In this document: in pieces, positions 1-6,474 of the stretch
Layout: each line of letters begins with the position of its first letter
How positions within the stretch are numbered: the first letter of the stretch is position 1
NCBI GenBank assembly: GCA_007132635.1
Contig: SLOG01000328.1
Location: forward strand, 1-8,210
DNA from: Limnochordia bacterium
Lineage (GTDB): Bacteria; Bacillota; Limnochordia; Darwinibacteriales; SLO01
DNA length: 8,210 bases
Direction of reading: 5' to 3'
Made by a program: the position numbers and the translations under genes
Notes under the pieces: generated by a model
What the model was told of the DNA's origin: nothing
What the model saw: only the letters and a program-made list of their open reading frames with translations
The model's database searches: none

Positions 1-2137
1 CTTCATCGATCTGCGCCGCCTCCATAATGGAAGCAAAAGACTCGCCCGAGGCCCAGCGATGCACGAGCACCGCAATGTGATCATGAAAAGTCATCGTCGT
101 ATACCCCAGGTGCTTCGCCTCAACAGCACCAATCTGGTAGAGGATTTTGTACACTGGTGAAAAGTTAATTCGGTGCCGCAGTTTGGTCTCGGCTTTGCGA
201 GGCTCGTAACCCACGGCAACCGCCAACGCGCACAATTCGGGTTCTGTAAATTGATGAAACAGGCCGTCCATAAATAACTCCGTCACCAATAACTCCTGTC
301 CGTGGATTTGGGCAGCAAAATGGCCCGGAGTGGTAAGTTCACGGCCATCAATGTATCCCAACGACTGGAGAAGCTGCTGCTTATCATGGAATTCTTTGAT
401 GTATTTCTCTTTCGGATCTAATGCCTGTCGACGTTTCAAGAGCTGCTTATGCCTGTGGCCAAGGCGTCGAAAGCGCGCTGAGTTTTCCCGGCACTTCGCC
501 GCCGTCTCAGCTGTACACTCCTCGCGCTCCACGTTCGCGAGGCTGCCCTCCAAACTGCGGATCTGCTGCCGCAGTCTCTGCCGCTTTCCTTTTCCAGGCC
601 GCTCCCGCAGCTGCGAACGATATCGCTCCAGCTTCTTGGACAGTCTGTCGTAGACCAGAGGGCAGCGCTCCGTCTCCATATGGCTGCAGAAACCGCTGAG
701 TTCCGCCTCAGCCTCGGCAATCGCCTCCTGAACAGTTTGCAGCTCATCGACAGCTTGATGTGCAGCAAAGTTCATACCCAAAATCCGGTAGATCGCGTCG
801 GCATCATAGTTCTTTGTCAAGTTCAGGATGGAGTTGTAGGTCAAAGAAAACTGACTCCGCAGCGGCTCCACATCCTGTTCCTTCATGCTGGGAAAATCCT
901 GTGCATCAAAATAGTTGAGATCCACTAGGGTGAACACATAACCCTTCTCATCGATCCCGCGCCTGCCGGCACGCCCTGCCATCTGAAAGTACTCCCGGTT
1001 TGTCAGAGGGCGAAAGGAGGTACCATCCCATTTCGTACTCGAATCAAAACAGACACTACGGCAGGGAAAATTGAGTCCAACAGCAAATGTCTCCGTGCAG
1101 TAAAGAACCCGCAGCAGCCGGTGGGTGAAGAGCTCCTCAACGACATCTTTCAATACCGGCAGCATCCCCGCGTGGTGGTAACCGATCCCCCGCAGCACCA
1201 AACGCCGCAGACTGGTCCAGCGACTGCTTTCTATCTGCGGATAGCGCTTCGCTACGTTGTTAACGATATCACGCGTTTTCTGTTTTTGTGCAGCATCGAG
1301 AAAGTCCTGCTGCTCGCCTAACTCCAACGCGTTCACCTCAGCTCGGCGTCGACTGAAAGTGAAAAAAAGGCACGGCAGATAGTCTCTGCCCTGCAGATAC
1401 TCCACGAGGTCCGTGTGTTTCGTTGTCAGGGTACGCTGAGCCTCTCGAGGATTGTCAGCATGCTTAGCAGCCAATTTCTTGAGGCGCTTGCGGAAATTCC
1501 GTACGCCAATGGGCCCAGTCGATTTCTCGAAAACACTATGCTGGAGAGGAACAGCGCGGACATCGTGAGTAACGACCTGGATTTTCTGTTCATGGATGGA
1601 TGCGATCCAATCTGCCAACTGTTGGACATTGGGTATAGTGGCACTCAGCCCCAAAAACCGCATGGTCTTCGGCATGAAAATCAAGCTTTCTTCCCAGACA
1701 CTTCCCCGTTCGGGATCATCAATATAGTGGATTTCGTCGAAAATCACGTAACGAACGTCTGCCACACGCTCCGGGTCCTCCTGCAGAAGATTTCGGAATA
1801 TCTCGGTTGTCATGATCAAAATCGGCGCTTCAGGATTAATGACCGTATCACCCGTGAGTATTCCGACCGCGTCAGGTCCAATGTGTGCCTTAAACTCTTT
1901 GAACTTCTGGTTGCTCAATGCCTTGATCGGAGCCGTATACACGACACGACTCTTCTCTTGAAACACCTTTTCGATCAAGTAATCAGCGATAAGCGTCTTG
2001 CCGACACCGGTTGGCGCTGCGACTAAGACCGAGAAATCCTCGTCAATCAACTGCAGCGCCTCTTCTTGAAACGGATCCAGCGTCAACCCGCGGTATGTGA
2101 TGTGTGATTGCAGTTTTTCCAAAGGAACCATCCCCAT
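1..2137 (-). CDS. Ski2-like DEAD/DEAH-box RNA helicase (HelY/Mtr4 type), C-terminus beyond the window
   Basis: ATP-dependent superfamily 2 helicase, presumably unwinding RNA in decay or processing. Reading from 2137 to the window edge gives 712 uninterrupted residues. Visible motifs: I APTGVGKT (41-48), Ia TAPIKALSNQ (68-77), II DEIH (134-137), III SAT (165-167), V TETFAVGLNFP (348-358) and VI QMAGRAGRRG (385-394). The TETFA.GLN.P plus GRAGRRG pair is typical of the Ski2/Mtr4/HelY group. A charged, probably coiled-coil stretch (about 494-580) is flanked by cysteine pairs C484/C492 and C541/C549. The end resembles a DSHCT domain (ELFMDGLFHQFTEPELCALA, from 620), but its C-terminus is missing. 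Start: ATG at 2137, with an in-frame ATG at 2131; neither has a good Shine-Dalgarno sequence. The family is secure; the substrate is not. It is divergent from the M28 peptidase gene. Confidence 0.93.
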   Translation of the reverse strand, partial: MGMVPLEKLQSHITYRGLTLDPFQEEALQLIDEDFSVLVAAPTGVGKTLIADYLIEKVFQEKSRVVYTAPIKALSNQKFKEFKAHIGPDAVGILTGDTVINPEAPILIMTTEIFRNLLQEDPERVADVRYVIFDEIHYIDDPERGSVWEESLIFMPKTMRFLGLSATIPNVQQLADWIASIHEQKIQVVTHDVRAVPLQHSVFEKSTGPIGVRNFRKRLKKLAAKHADNPREAQRTLTTKHTDLVEYLQGRDYLPCLFFTFSRRRAEVNALELGEQQDFLDAAQKQKTRDIVNNVAKRYPQIESSRWTSLRRLVLRGIGYHHAGMLPVLKDVVEELFTHRLLRVLYCTETFAVGLNFPCRSVCFDSSTKWDGTSFRPLTNREYFQMAGRAGRRGIDEKGYVFTLVDLNYFDAQDFPSMKEQDVEPLRSQFSLTYNSILNLTKNYDADAIYRILGMNFAAHQAVDELQTVQEAIAEAEAELSGFCSHMETERCPLVYDRLSKKLERYRSQLRERPGKGKRQRLRQQIRSLEGSLANVEREECTAETAAKCRENSARFRRLGHRHKQLLKRRQALDPKEKYIKEFHDKQQLLQSLGYIDGRELTTPGHFAAQIHGQELLVTELFMDGLFHQFTEPELCALAVAVGYEPRKAETKLRHRINFSPVYKILYQIGAVEAKHLGYTTMTFHDHIAVLVHRWASGESFASIMEAAQIDE

Positions 2138-2181
2138 CAAACTAGAATAATAGAATACAAACTTCCATCGGAGGTCAGCCC
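2138..2181. promoter_or_regulatory. 44-bp divergent control region between helicase and M28 peptidase genes
   Basis: The only space for promoters of both divergent genes. It holds an AT-rich tract with a direct repeat of TAGAAT (2143-2148 and 2151-2156). On the plus strand TAGAAT at 2151 is a possible -10 placing transcription near 2163, just ahead of the GGAGG ribosome binding site (2170-2174) seven bases before the peptidase ATG. On the minus strand the same tract reads TATTCT or TATTAT, possible -10 boxes that would start helicase mRNA within a few bases of its ATG. No convincing -35 box was found on either strand, so the exact promoters are uncertain; the two polymerase sites would overlap. 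Confidence 0.35.
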
Positions 2182-3372
2182 ATGAATCCTCTGTTGAAAA
2201 ACGTCTACCATTTGTCAGAAACCATAGGACCCCGTCAATGCGGTTCCGATAACGAACGCCAAGCAGCTCGTTACATTGAGGGCAAACTACGCTCCCTCGG
2301 CATTCCCGCGGAGCGCCAGGAATTCCTCAGTATCGCCAGTTTTTCGCCCGCGCAGATGGTCATAATCCTGCTCTCCTGGGCCGGAGTTGCGCTCCTGCAC
2401 TGGCTGCCTCCGTTGGGCTTTTTATGCGGCGCAGGAGCCTTGTGCCTGTTCATACTTGAGGCAGACACCCGGTTCAGCATCGGCCAGTTAATGCCCAAAA
2501 GGCAGAGCCATAACATAAGGGGCACTCTCAACCCAGGCCGTCCTAAACGAGTCGTCATTACCGCACACATGGACTCATCCCGGTCGGGACCGAATTTCCA
2601 TCCAAAATTTGTAAAAGGCTTCCGCCTGTCGTTTTTTCTGCTGCTTGCCAGCCTAGCCATAGTCGCCCTAGGGGCCGGCTGGAGCACAGTACGCTTTCTG
2701 CAGGGCGCCCCGCTGCCCAGCCTCTGGATCGTTTACGCTGCCGCCGTCTATCTACTTGTCGTCTTCACCACACTCGTACTGCGAGAGGTCACGGGGCAAA
2801 TCACGCCCGGGGCTAACGACAATGCCAGCGGCGTATCGGTCCTCCTGGAAACAGCCAAAACGCTCGCCGGAGACCCTCCGCAGAATCTGACGGTTGAGTT
2901 CCTGGCAACCGGTGCAGAAGAAGCGGGCACATTCGGGATGATCCATTACTTGGACACCGTCGGATGCGAAAACAGGCAGTTTATCAATCTAGATAACCTA
3001 GGCTCGGGCGAGTTGTTCGCGGTTACCCATGAAGGCCTGCTATGGCCTTTCGCGGCCGACCAAGCACTCCTAACGGCAGCCCAGGAAGCCATGTTAACCG
3101 CCCCCACCATTCCCGCCGCGTGCCGACGATACCATCTCCTCACAACCGATGCTTCAGCCGTTTTAGCTCGCGGGGGTCGGGCAGTTTCCCTTATGGCAGC
3201 AGACAGCGCTGGAATTCTCCCAAATTGGCACTGGCCCACCGATACGTTCAGCAACGTTAACAGCGAAAACCTGATTCGAGCCAAAAAACTCACTGTCCGC
3301 ATGATCAAAATCCTTGATTCAAAGCTTGTGGCGCAGGGAGATCTCCGCCGCGTAAGCGGTGGCCGACAGTGA
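2182..3372 (+). CDS. M28-family zinc metallopeptidase with membrane helices inside the catalytic domain
   Basis: Probable membrane-bound aminopeptidase-like zinc enzyme of 396 residues. M28 ligands can be followed in order: H129 and D131 (AHMDS), D213 (PGANDNASG), E246-E247 (TGAEEAGTFG), D271 (NLDNLGSG) and H350 (NWHWPTDT), so the two-zinc site appears complete. There is no N-terminal signal peptide; instead hydrophobic segments lie at about 57-76 and 78-93 (before the HxD motif) and 149-170 and 180-200 (between HxD and the bridging Asp). The catalytic domain is thus split by predicted membrane helices. ATG start is supported by GGAGG at 2170-2174. The end overlaps the convergent kinase-family gene by 54 bp. 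Family is secure, substrate unknown. Confidence 0.9.
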   Translation: MNPLLKNVYHLSETIGPRQCGSDNERQAARYIEGKLRSLGIPAERQEFLSIASFSPAQMVIILLSWAGVALLHWLPPLGFLCGAGALCLFILEADTRFSIGQLMPKRQSHNIRGTLNPGRPKRVVITAHMDSSRSGPNFHPKFVKGFRLSFFLLLASLAIVALGAGWSTVRFLQGAPLPSLWIVYAAAVYLLVVFTTLVLREVTGQITPGANDNASGVSVLLETAKTLAGDPPQNLTVEFLATGAEEAGTFGMIHYLDTVGCENRQFINLDNLGSGELFAVTHEGLLWPFAADQALLTAAQEAMLTAPTIPAACRRYHLLTTDASAVLARGGRAVSLMAADSAGILPNWHWPTDTFSNVNSENLIRAKKLTVRMIKILDSKLVAQGDLRRVSGGRQ

Positions 3373-4740
3373 GTCACCTAAGGCAACAGTGCTGACCGGG
3401 TCAGGTTCTACATGCATGGGTACCAGCACCAGTCCATGGCCGCTGCAGTCGGCGATACCCGTTTCCTGCATGTCGGCGGCAAACCCGAAACCATGTTGGC
3501 GCCCCTGCTCCAACAACTGCGCCAGCATCTGCACTCCTTCGGCGCTGACTGGCTGTTCGGAGAACTTCGCCACATCACTGGCCGTTGTCGCTTTGCCTTT
3601 CCGCGCCCGCACCAAAGTCACGAGAGACGCATACAAACAGGCTAGCCGCACGTTTTCCAGAGTAAGGCTATACGGCTTCTTCACCAAGACCATTTGCCCG
3701 CAGGCCATTCTCAGATGGAACCGCTCAAGATCCCAGGCTTCGAAAAGCACACGCGCCCCTTCATACAGCCGTAACGGGCTGTTTGACCACCGCAGATTCG
3801 CAGCATGAGCCGTGAACCCGCATGCTTCAAGCACATGAGGCAGCTGCTGCTCATCTATGCTGAAACTGGCAAATTCTGGCGTCAGTTGCGCCAACAGCCT
3901 GCGTTCATCGGAAACCATCGCCATGGGAACATACTGAAAGTGAAGTGCCAAAGCTTTGTTTTTCTGGGCCAACGCGCGCAGCTGATCAATACTAAGTGCC
4001 AGATACTCCTCAAGCGATTCTGCCCGACCCACAACGCGTCCATGATGGTAACCCGCCATAAAAGCCACGTCGACCGCTGAGCCAATGTCTGCAAGATGCC
4101 GCTCTGTCTGAGGGTCAAATGCCATAGAAAAACGCGGATCGCGTGTACTGAGAATAACCTGAATGGCCTTGGGGCAGAATATTTTGCGTTCACCAAAGCG
4201 AAGTGTTGTCCCCTTCCGAAATTCGAAGATGTAATTTAACTTCGTCCAATTGTCGTTAGCCACCTGCTGAGCTGCAATCCACTGGACGCGGCCGGCACTA
4301 ATTACCGGGAACTTGACGCGTCGGTGAAAAACCTCCGCTTGGCGAGGCGATAAAACCGATGTGTAGACACGGCTATCCGCACCAAGGGCGGCCGTCTGAT
4401 TGGCGATAATCGCTGCCTCTCCTCCGGCTTCAGTACGGTTCACCGAAAATTTCCTGTCAATCCACTCTGTCAGTCCTAAATCGGCCACATTGTAGTGCGA
4501 TTCACCACGAGCCGCAGACTCCTGCAGGATAGCGAGAAGATGGTCTTCCGATGCGGCTGGTGACACCTCAGTTGGGTTCGTAACAACCAACTGGGTGCGT
4601 TTCGGCTCTTCTTCATAGATGCGATCCAGATCACTCTGTTCAACCTCGATAACCACGTCGATGTTGCAGTTAAACGCCGCAAATGTGCGGCAGCGAAGCC
4701 GCGTCTTTGCCGCTTCTCGAACGTACTGCTCCCAAGCCAT
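3319..4740 (-). CDS. ADP-dependent phosphofructokinase/glucokinase family protein, variant motifs
   Basis: A 473-residue protein resembling the ADP-dependent sugar kinases (ribokinase fold) known from archaeal modified glycolysis. Matching blocks: FNCNIDVV (23-30), AGGEAAIIAN (105-114), LNYIFEFRKG (168-177), MAGYHHG (228-234) and the catalytic-loop block DPVSTVALGDSLSATAY (447-463), with D456 at the position of the catalytic base. The length fits the family (about 450-500). Three motifs deviate by eye from the archaeal pattern: HxE reads HFQ (267-269), NxxE reads DEQQ (296-299) and GxGD reads ALGD (453-456). The phosphoryl donor and sugar cannot be told from sequence, and an inactive or altered enzyme is possible. 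ATG is supported by AGAGGTG (4749-4755 on this strand) eight bases upstream. Monocistronic as seen, with no glycolytic neighbours. Confidence 0.82.
   Translation of the reverse strand: MAWEQYVREAAKTRLRCRTFAAFNCNIDVVIEVEQSDLDRIYEEEPKRTQLVVTNPTEVSPAASEDHLLAILQESAARGESHYNVADLGLTEWIDRKFSVNRTEAGGEAAIIANQTAALGADSRVYTSVLSPRQAEVFHRRVKFPVISAGRVQWIAAQQVANDNWTKLNYIFEFRKGTTLRFGERKIFCPKAIQVILSTRDPRFSMAFDPQTERHLADIGSAVDVAFMAGYHHGRVVGRAESLEEYLALSIDQLRALAQKNKALALHFQYVPMAMVSDERRLLAQLTPEFASFSIDEQQLPHVLEACGFTAHAANLRWSNSPLRLYEGARVLFEAWDLERFHLRMACGQMVLVKKPYSLTLENVRLACLYASLVTLVRARKGKATTASDVAKFSEQPVSAEGVQMLAQLLEQGRQHGFGFAADMQETGIADCSGHGLVLVPMHVEPDPVSTVALGDSLSATAYAAEISLRHKL
3345..3362. other. GC-rich hairpin inside the overlapping gene ends
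   Basis: A seven-base-pair stem CCGCCGC / GCGGTGG (one G-T wobble) closes a GTAA tetraloop on the plus strand, ten bases before the peptidase stop codon and within the last codons of the kinase-family gene on the other strand. There is no T-run on either side, so it is not a standard intrinsic terminator. It may be incidental to coding sequence. Confidence 0.3.
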
Positions 4741-4879
4741 CGGCTATTCACCTCTTCTGCAGGTCCATCGTTCATGTATTCGGCACAAATGGATGGCCTC
4801 CTCTTGTAAGATGCTGATCGAGTCAATAGCCAGCGCATGGAAAGAGTTTGTTAAGCTTCATGTTCGATAACTACGTCGG
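4741..4879. other. Intergenic leader between the divergent kinase-family and nfu genes
   Basis: The stretch should contain the minus-strand promoter for the kinase-family gene. A TTGACT-like -35 (reverse complement of 4821-4826) is present, but nothing resembling a -10 lies at the right distance. Apart from the kinase ribosome binding site at 4749-4755, I see no further gene, repeat or RNA structure I can defend here. Confidence 0.4.
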
Positions 4880-4908
4880 TTGTCAGTAAATAATAAAGGG
4901 TGTATACT
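4880..4908 (+). promoter_or_regulatory. Sigma-A type promoter for nfu (and probably queG)
   Basis: TTGTCA (4880-4885) and TATACT (4903-4908) are separated by exactly 17 bases, each differing from consensus at one position. Transcription would start near 4915, giving a leader of about 43 bases to the TTG start of nfu. The A-rich leader contains no obvious operator. Confidence 0.75.
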
Positions 4909-4943
4909 AAAGGATGTACAAGAGAAAAGGTACTAAAGAAAAA

Positions 4944-4949
4944 GGGAGG
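4944..4949 (+). promoter_or_regulatory. Ribosome binding site deciding the nfu start
   Basis: GGGAGG within AAAGGGAGGTG. The first possible start, GTG at 4949, overlaps the last base of this site and cannot be served by it. The in-frame TTG at 4958 lies eight bases downstream, the same spacing as in queG and fbpA, so TTG is the preferred start. Confidence 0.8.
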
Positions 4950-4957
4950 TGCCTTAC

Positions 4958-5179
4958 TTGAAAGAGCGAGTTCAAGAGGTGCTTGAGAAGATCCGCCCAT
5001 CCCTCCAAGCTGATGGCGGCGATGTTGAATTGATCGATGTCAGTGACGGGAACGTTGTGACTGTCCGACTCACTGGAGCTTGCGCCGGATGCCCTATGTC
5101 CCAGATGACATTAAAGGGCGGTATCGAACGCATACTCAAACAAGAAATTCCTGAGGTTGTTTCGGTCGAATCAGCGTAG
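4958..5179 (+). CDS. nfu: Nfu/NifU C-terminal domain iron-sulfur scaffold protein
   Basis: Small cytoplasmic protein of 73 residues (from TTG 4958) consisting of one NifU C-terminal domain. It carries the hallmark CAGC motif (CxxC), by which a dimer of such domains holds a bridging 4Fe-4S cluster and passes it to apo-enzymes, and the family stretch RPSLQADGGDVELIDV near the N-terminus. No N-terminal A-type or NifU-N domain is present, so it is the short single-domain form. It follows a good sigma-A promoter and precedes queG, an enzyme with two 4Fe-4S clusters and a possible client, although these carriers usually serve many proteins. A longer reading from GTG 4949 would add three residues but conflicts with the ribosome binding site. 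Confidence 0.93.
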   Translation: MKERVQEVLEKIRPSLQADGGDVELIDVSDGNVVTVRLTGACAGCPMSQMTLKGGIERILKQEIPEVVSVESA

Positions 5180-5193
5180 ATGAATGACAACCG

Positions 5194-5229
5194 CCAGGCA
5201 GATCCCAGGGTCTGCCTGGTTTGCATTTT
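5194..5229 (+). terminator. Intrinsic terminator or attenuator between nfu and queG
   Basis: A perfect nine-base-pair stem CCAGGCAGA (5194-5202) / TCTGCCTGG (5211-5219) with an eight-base loop is followed by TTTGCATTTT. The U-tract is interrupted by GC, so termination is probably partial. It lies 14 bases after the nfu stop and ends right before the queG ribosome binding site. As no separate promoter is evident for queG, it may lower queG expression relative to nfu, or stabilise the 3' end of the nfu message. Confidence 0.7.
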
Positions 5230-5243
5230 AGGAGGAAAACTCC

Positions 5244-6371
5244 GTGACGCGCAGTGATTTACTAGCTTTAATGAAGCAGTGTGATTTGGATGCGGCGGCT
5301 GCAACTTCTGCTGTGTCATTAGACTTTCTCAGACAATCCCTCGTCGATCGTCAAACCCGAGGCCTCTATCCGGCATTTGCTGAAAAGGACCCGGATAAAC
5401 GCATTCATGCGGCATCGGTGCTGCCTTCGGCAAAGGTGGTCCTTACTGCTGCCTTAGCTTATCGAACGTCAGAGCATCCGCCGAGTTCAGGTTCGTTACC
5501 TCCACTTCGCGGCAGCCTATCTCGTTACGCTCGAAGTAGCGATTACCATCAGATATTGTCCAAACGTCTTACAATGCTTGCTGAGAGTCTCAGGAAGTAC
5601 GTGCCGCTTAAGGATTTCCGGGTTGCTGTGGACAGCACCCCACTAACCGAACGGGCCTGGGCACTTGTCAGTGGTCTCGGTGTACAGCGCTGGAACAGTT
5701 GTCTGTACGTCCAACCCTATGGGTCGTATGTGTTTTTGGGGGAACTCGTGATGGATGTCGATCCGCGTGCATTTCCGTTAGAGACGGAAGAACGAAATCG
5801 AGATGATACCTGCCAACAGTGCCAGCGCTGCCTTAGGGCCTGCCCTACTCAAGCCCTTTCACGGTCGTTTGCACTCAACCCAAGAAAATGCCTCGCCTAC
5901 TGGACTCAGGCTAAAGAGCCCATTCCGCGAGATCTGCGTCCCCATTGGGGTACCACTCTGTGGGGATGTGATATCTGCCAAGACGTCTGCCCGCATAATC
6001 AGCAAGCAGTCCCCAGTTTACAATCCGCCATGGTCCCGATACTGCCCCCACAGCTGCCGCTCCAAACCGTCTTGAACTTGACAAACCGCAGCTTTCGCCA
6101 ACTGTTTGGCGGTACAGCAGCTTCCTGGCGAGGGCGAGGTGTACTGCAGAGAAATGCCGCTATGGTATTAGGAACCTTTCGCGATCCGCAGACGATTCCA
6201 TGGCTCATGGACATCCTCCGTCACCATCCACAACCTCTGGTACGAGGCAGCAGCGCGTGGGCCCTCGGACAAATGCATACGCATTCCGCATCTCGTCTGC
6301 TGAGCAGCGCGCTGAAAACGGAAACCGACTCTCTCGTACGTGATGAAATCGAATACTCTCTTATTTCTTAA
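5244..6371 (+). CDS. queG: Epoxyqueuosine reductase QueG
   Basis: Cobalamin-dependent iron-sulfur enzyme that reduces epoxyqueuosine to queuosine at the wobble position of GUN-anticodon tRNAs, the last step of queuosine synthesis; cytoplasmic. The 375 residues carry the full architecture: SRYARSSDYH (92-101), VDSTPLTERA (129-138) with D130 at the expected general-acid position, eight cluster cysteines C190, C193, C196, C200, C216, C242, C245 and C249 for two 4Fe-4S centres, and a C-terminal HEAT-like region (about 300-370). The length is normal. The segment after GLG (144-146), usually GW.GKN, reads VQRWN here. GTG start is backed by AGGAGG (5230-5235) eight bases upstream. Probably co-transcribed with nfu by read-through. 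No other queuosine genes are in the window. Confidence 0.96.
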   Translation: MTRSDLLALMKQCDLDAAAATSAVSLDFLRQSLVDRQTRGLYPAFAEKDPDKRIHAASVLPSAKVVLTAALAYRTSEHPPSSGSLPPLRGSLSRYARSSDYHQILSKRLTMLAESLRKYVPLKDFRVAVDSTPLTERAWALVSGLGVQRWNSCLYVQPYGSYVFLGELVMDVDPRAFPLETEERNRDDTCQQCQRCLRACPTQALSRSFALNPRKCLAYWTQAKEPIPRDLRPHWGTTLWGCDICQDVCPHNQQAVPSLQSAMVPILPPQLPLQTVLNLTNRSFRQLFGGTAASWRGRGVLQRNAAMVLGTFRDPQTIPWLMDILRHHPQPLVRGSSAWALGQMHTHSASRLLSSALKTETDSLVRDEIEYSLIS

Positions 6372-6386
6372 CCGAATACGTTTATA

Positions 6387-6415
6387 TTGACGACCAGCCC
6401 TCCTTTCGTTATAAT
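6387..6415 (+). promoter_or_regulatory. Near-consensus sigma-A promoter of the iron-uptake operon
   Basis: TTGACG (6387-6392, five of six) and a perfect TATAAT (6410-6415) are 17 bases apart, one of the strongest promoter matches in the window. The start of transcription is expected near 6422, inside the palindrome at 6421-6435, leaving a leader of about 53 bases before fbpA. Such a strong core promoter fits control by repression. Confidence 0.88.
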
Positions 6416-6420
6416 GGACT

Positions 6421-6435
6421 GAGAATGATATTCTC
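6421..6435 (+). promoter_or_regulatory. Fur-box-like operator at the transcription start
   Basis: GAGAATGATATTCTC has perfect inverted arms GAGAAT/ATTCTC around GAT. It matches the first 15 bases of the classical 19-bp Fur consensus (GATAATGATAATCATTATC) at 11 positions by eye. It begins five bases after the -10 box and covers the predicted start site, where Fe2+-bound Fur would block polymerase. The downstream genes encode a ferric-iron importer, the classic Fur target. A related metalloregulator of the Fur family (PerR or Zur) recognises similar boxes and cannot be excluded from sequence. Confidence 0.75.
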
Positions 6436-6474
6436 TATTGGTTTGCGGCTCATATCGCGAAAGGGGTTCTCCAA

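Noticed and set aside
436..768. Arg/Ser-rich 110-residue minus-strand open frame
   Set aside because: An alternative frame of the GC-rich, charged coiled-coil part of the helicase; composition is typical of an out-of-frame shadow.
1415..2026. 203-residue plus-strand open frame
   Set aside because: It is antisense to the helicase core, whose motifs I, II, V and VI are intact on the other strand; the plus frame has no recognisable domain and no convincing ribosome binding site.
2143..2156. TAGAAT direct repeat as a regulator binding site
   Set aside because: Two copies of a short AT-rich hexamer also fit promoter -10 sequences on both strands; no evidence for a separate operator.
4476..4838. 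120-residue minus-strand open frame reaching past the kinase-family start
   Set aside because: It overlaps the kinase-family N-terminus in another frame, has a low-complexity Arg/Ser-rich composition, and the kinase ATG has a good ribosome binding site while this one does not.
4811..4838. Possible inverted repeat ATGCTG...CAGCGCAT in the leader between the kinase-family gene and nfu
   Set aside because: The arms pair only with a bulge and the loop is long; not distinguishable from chance.
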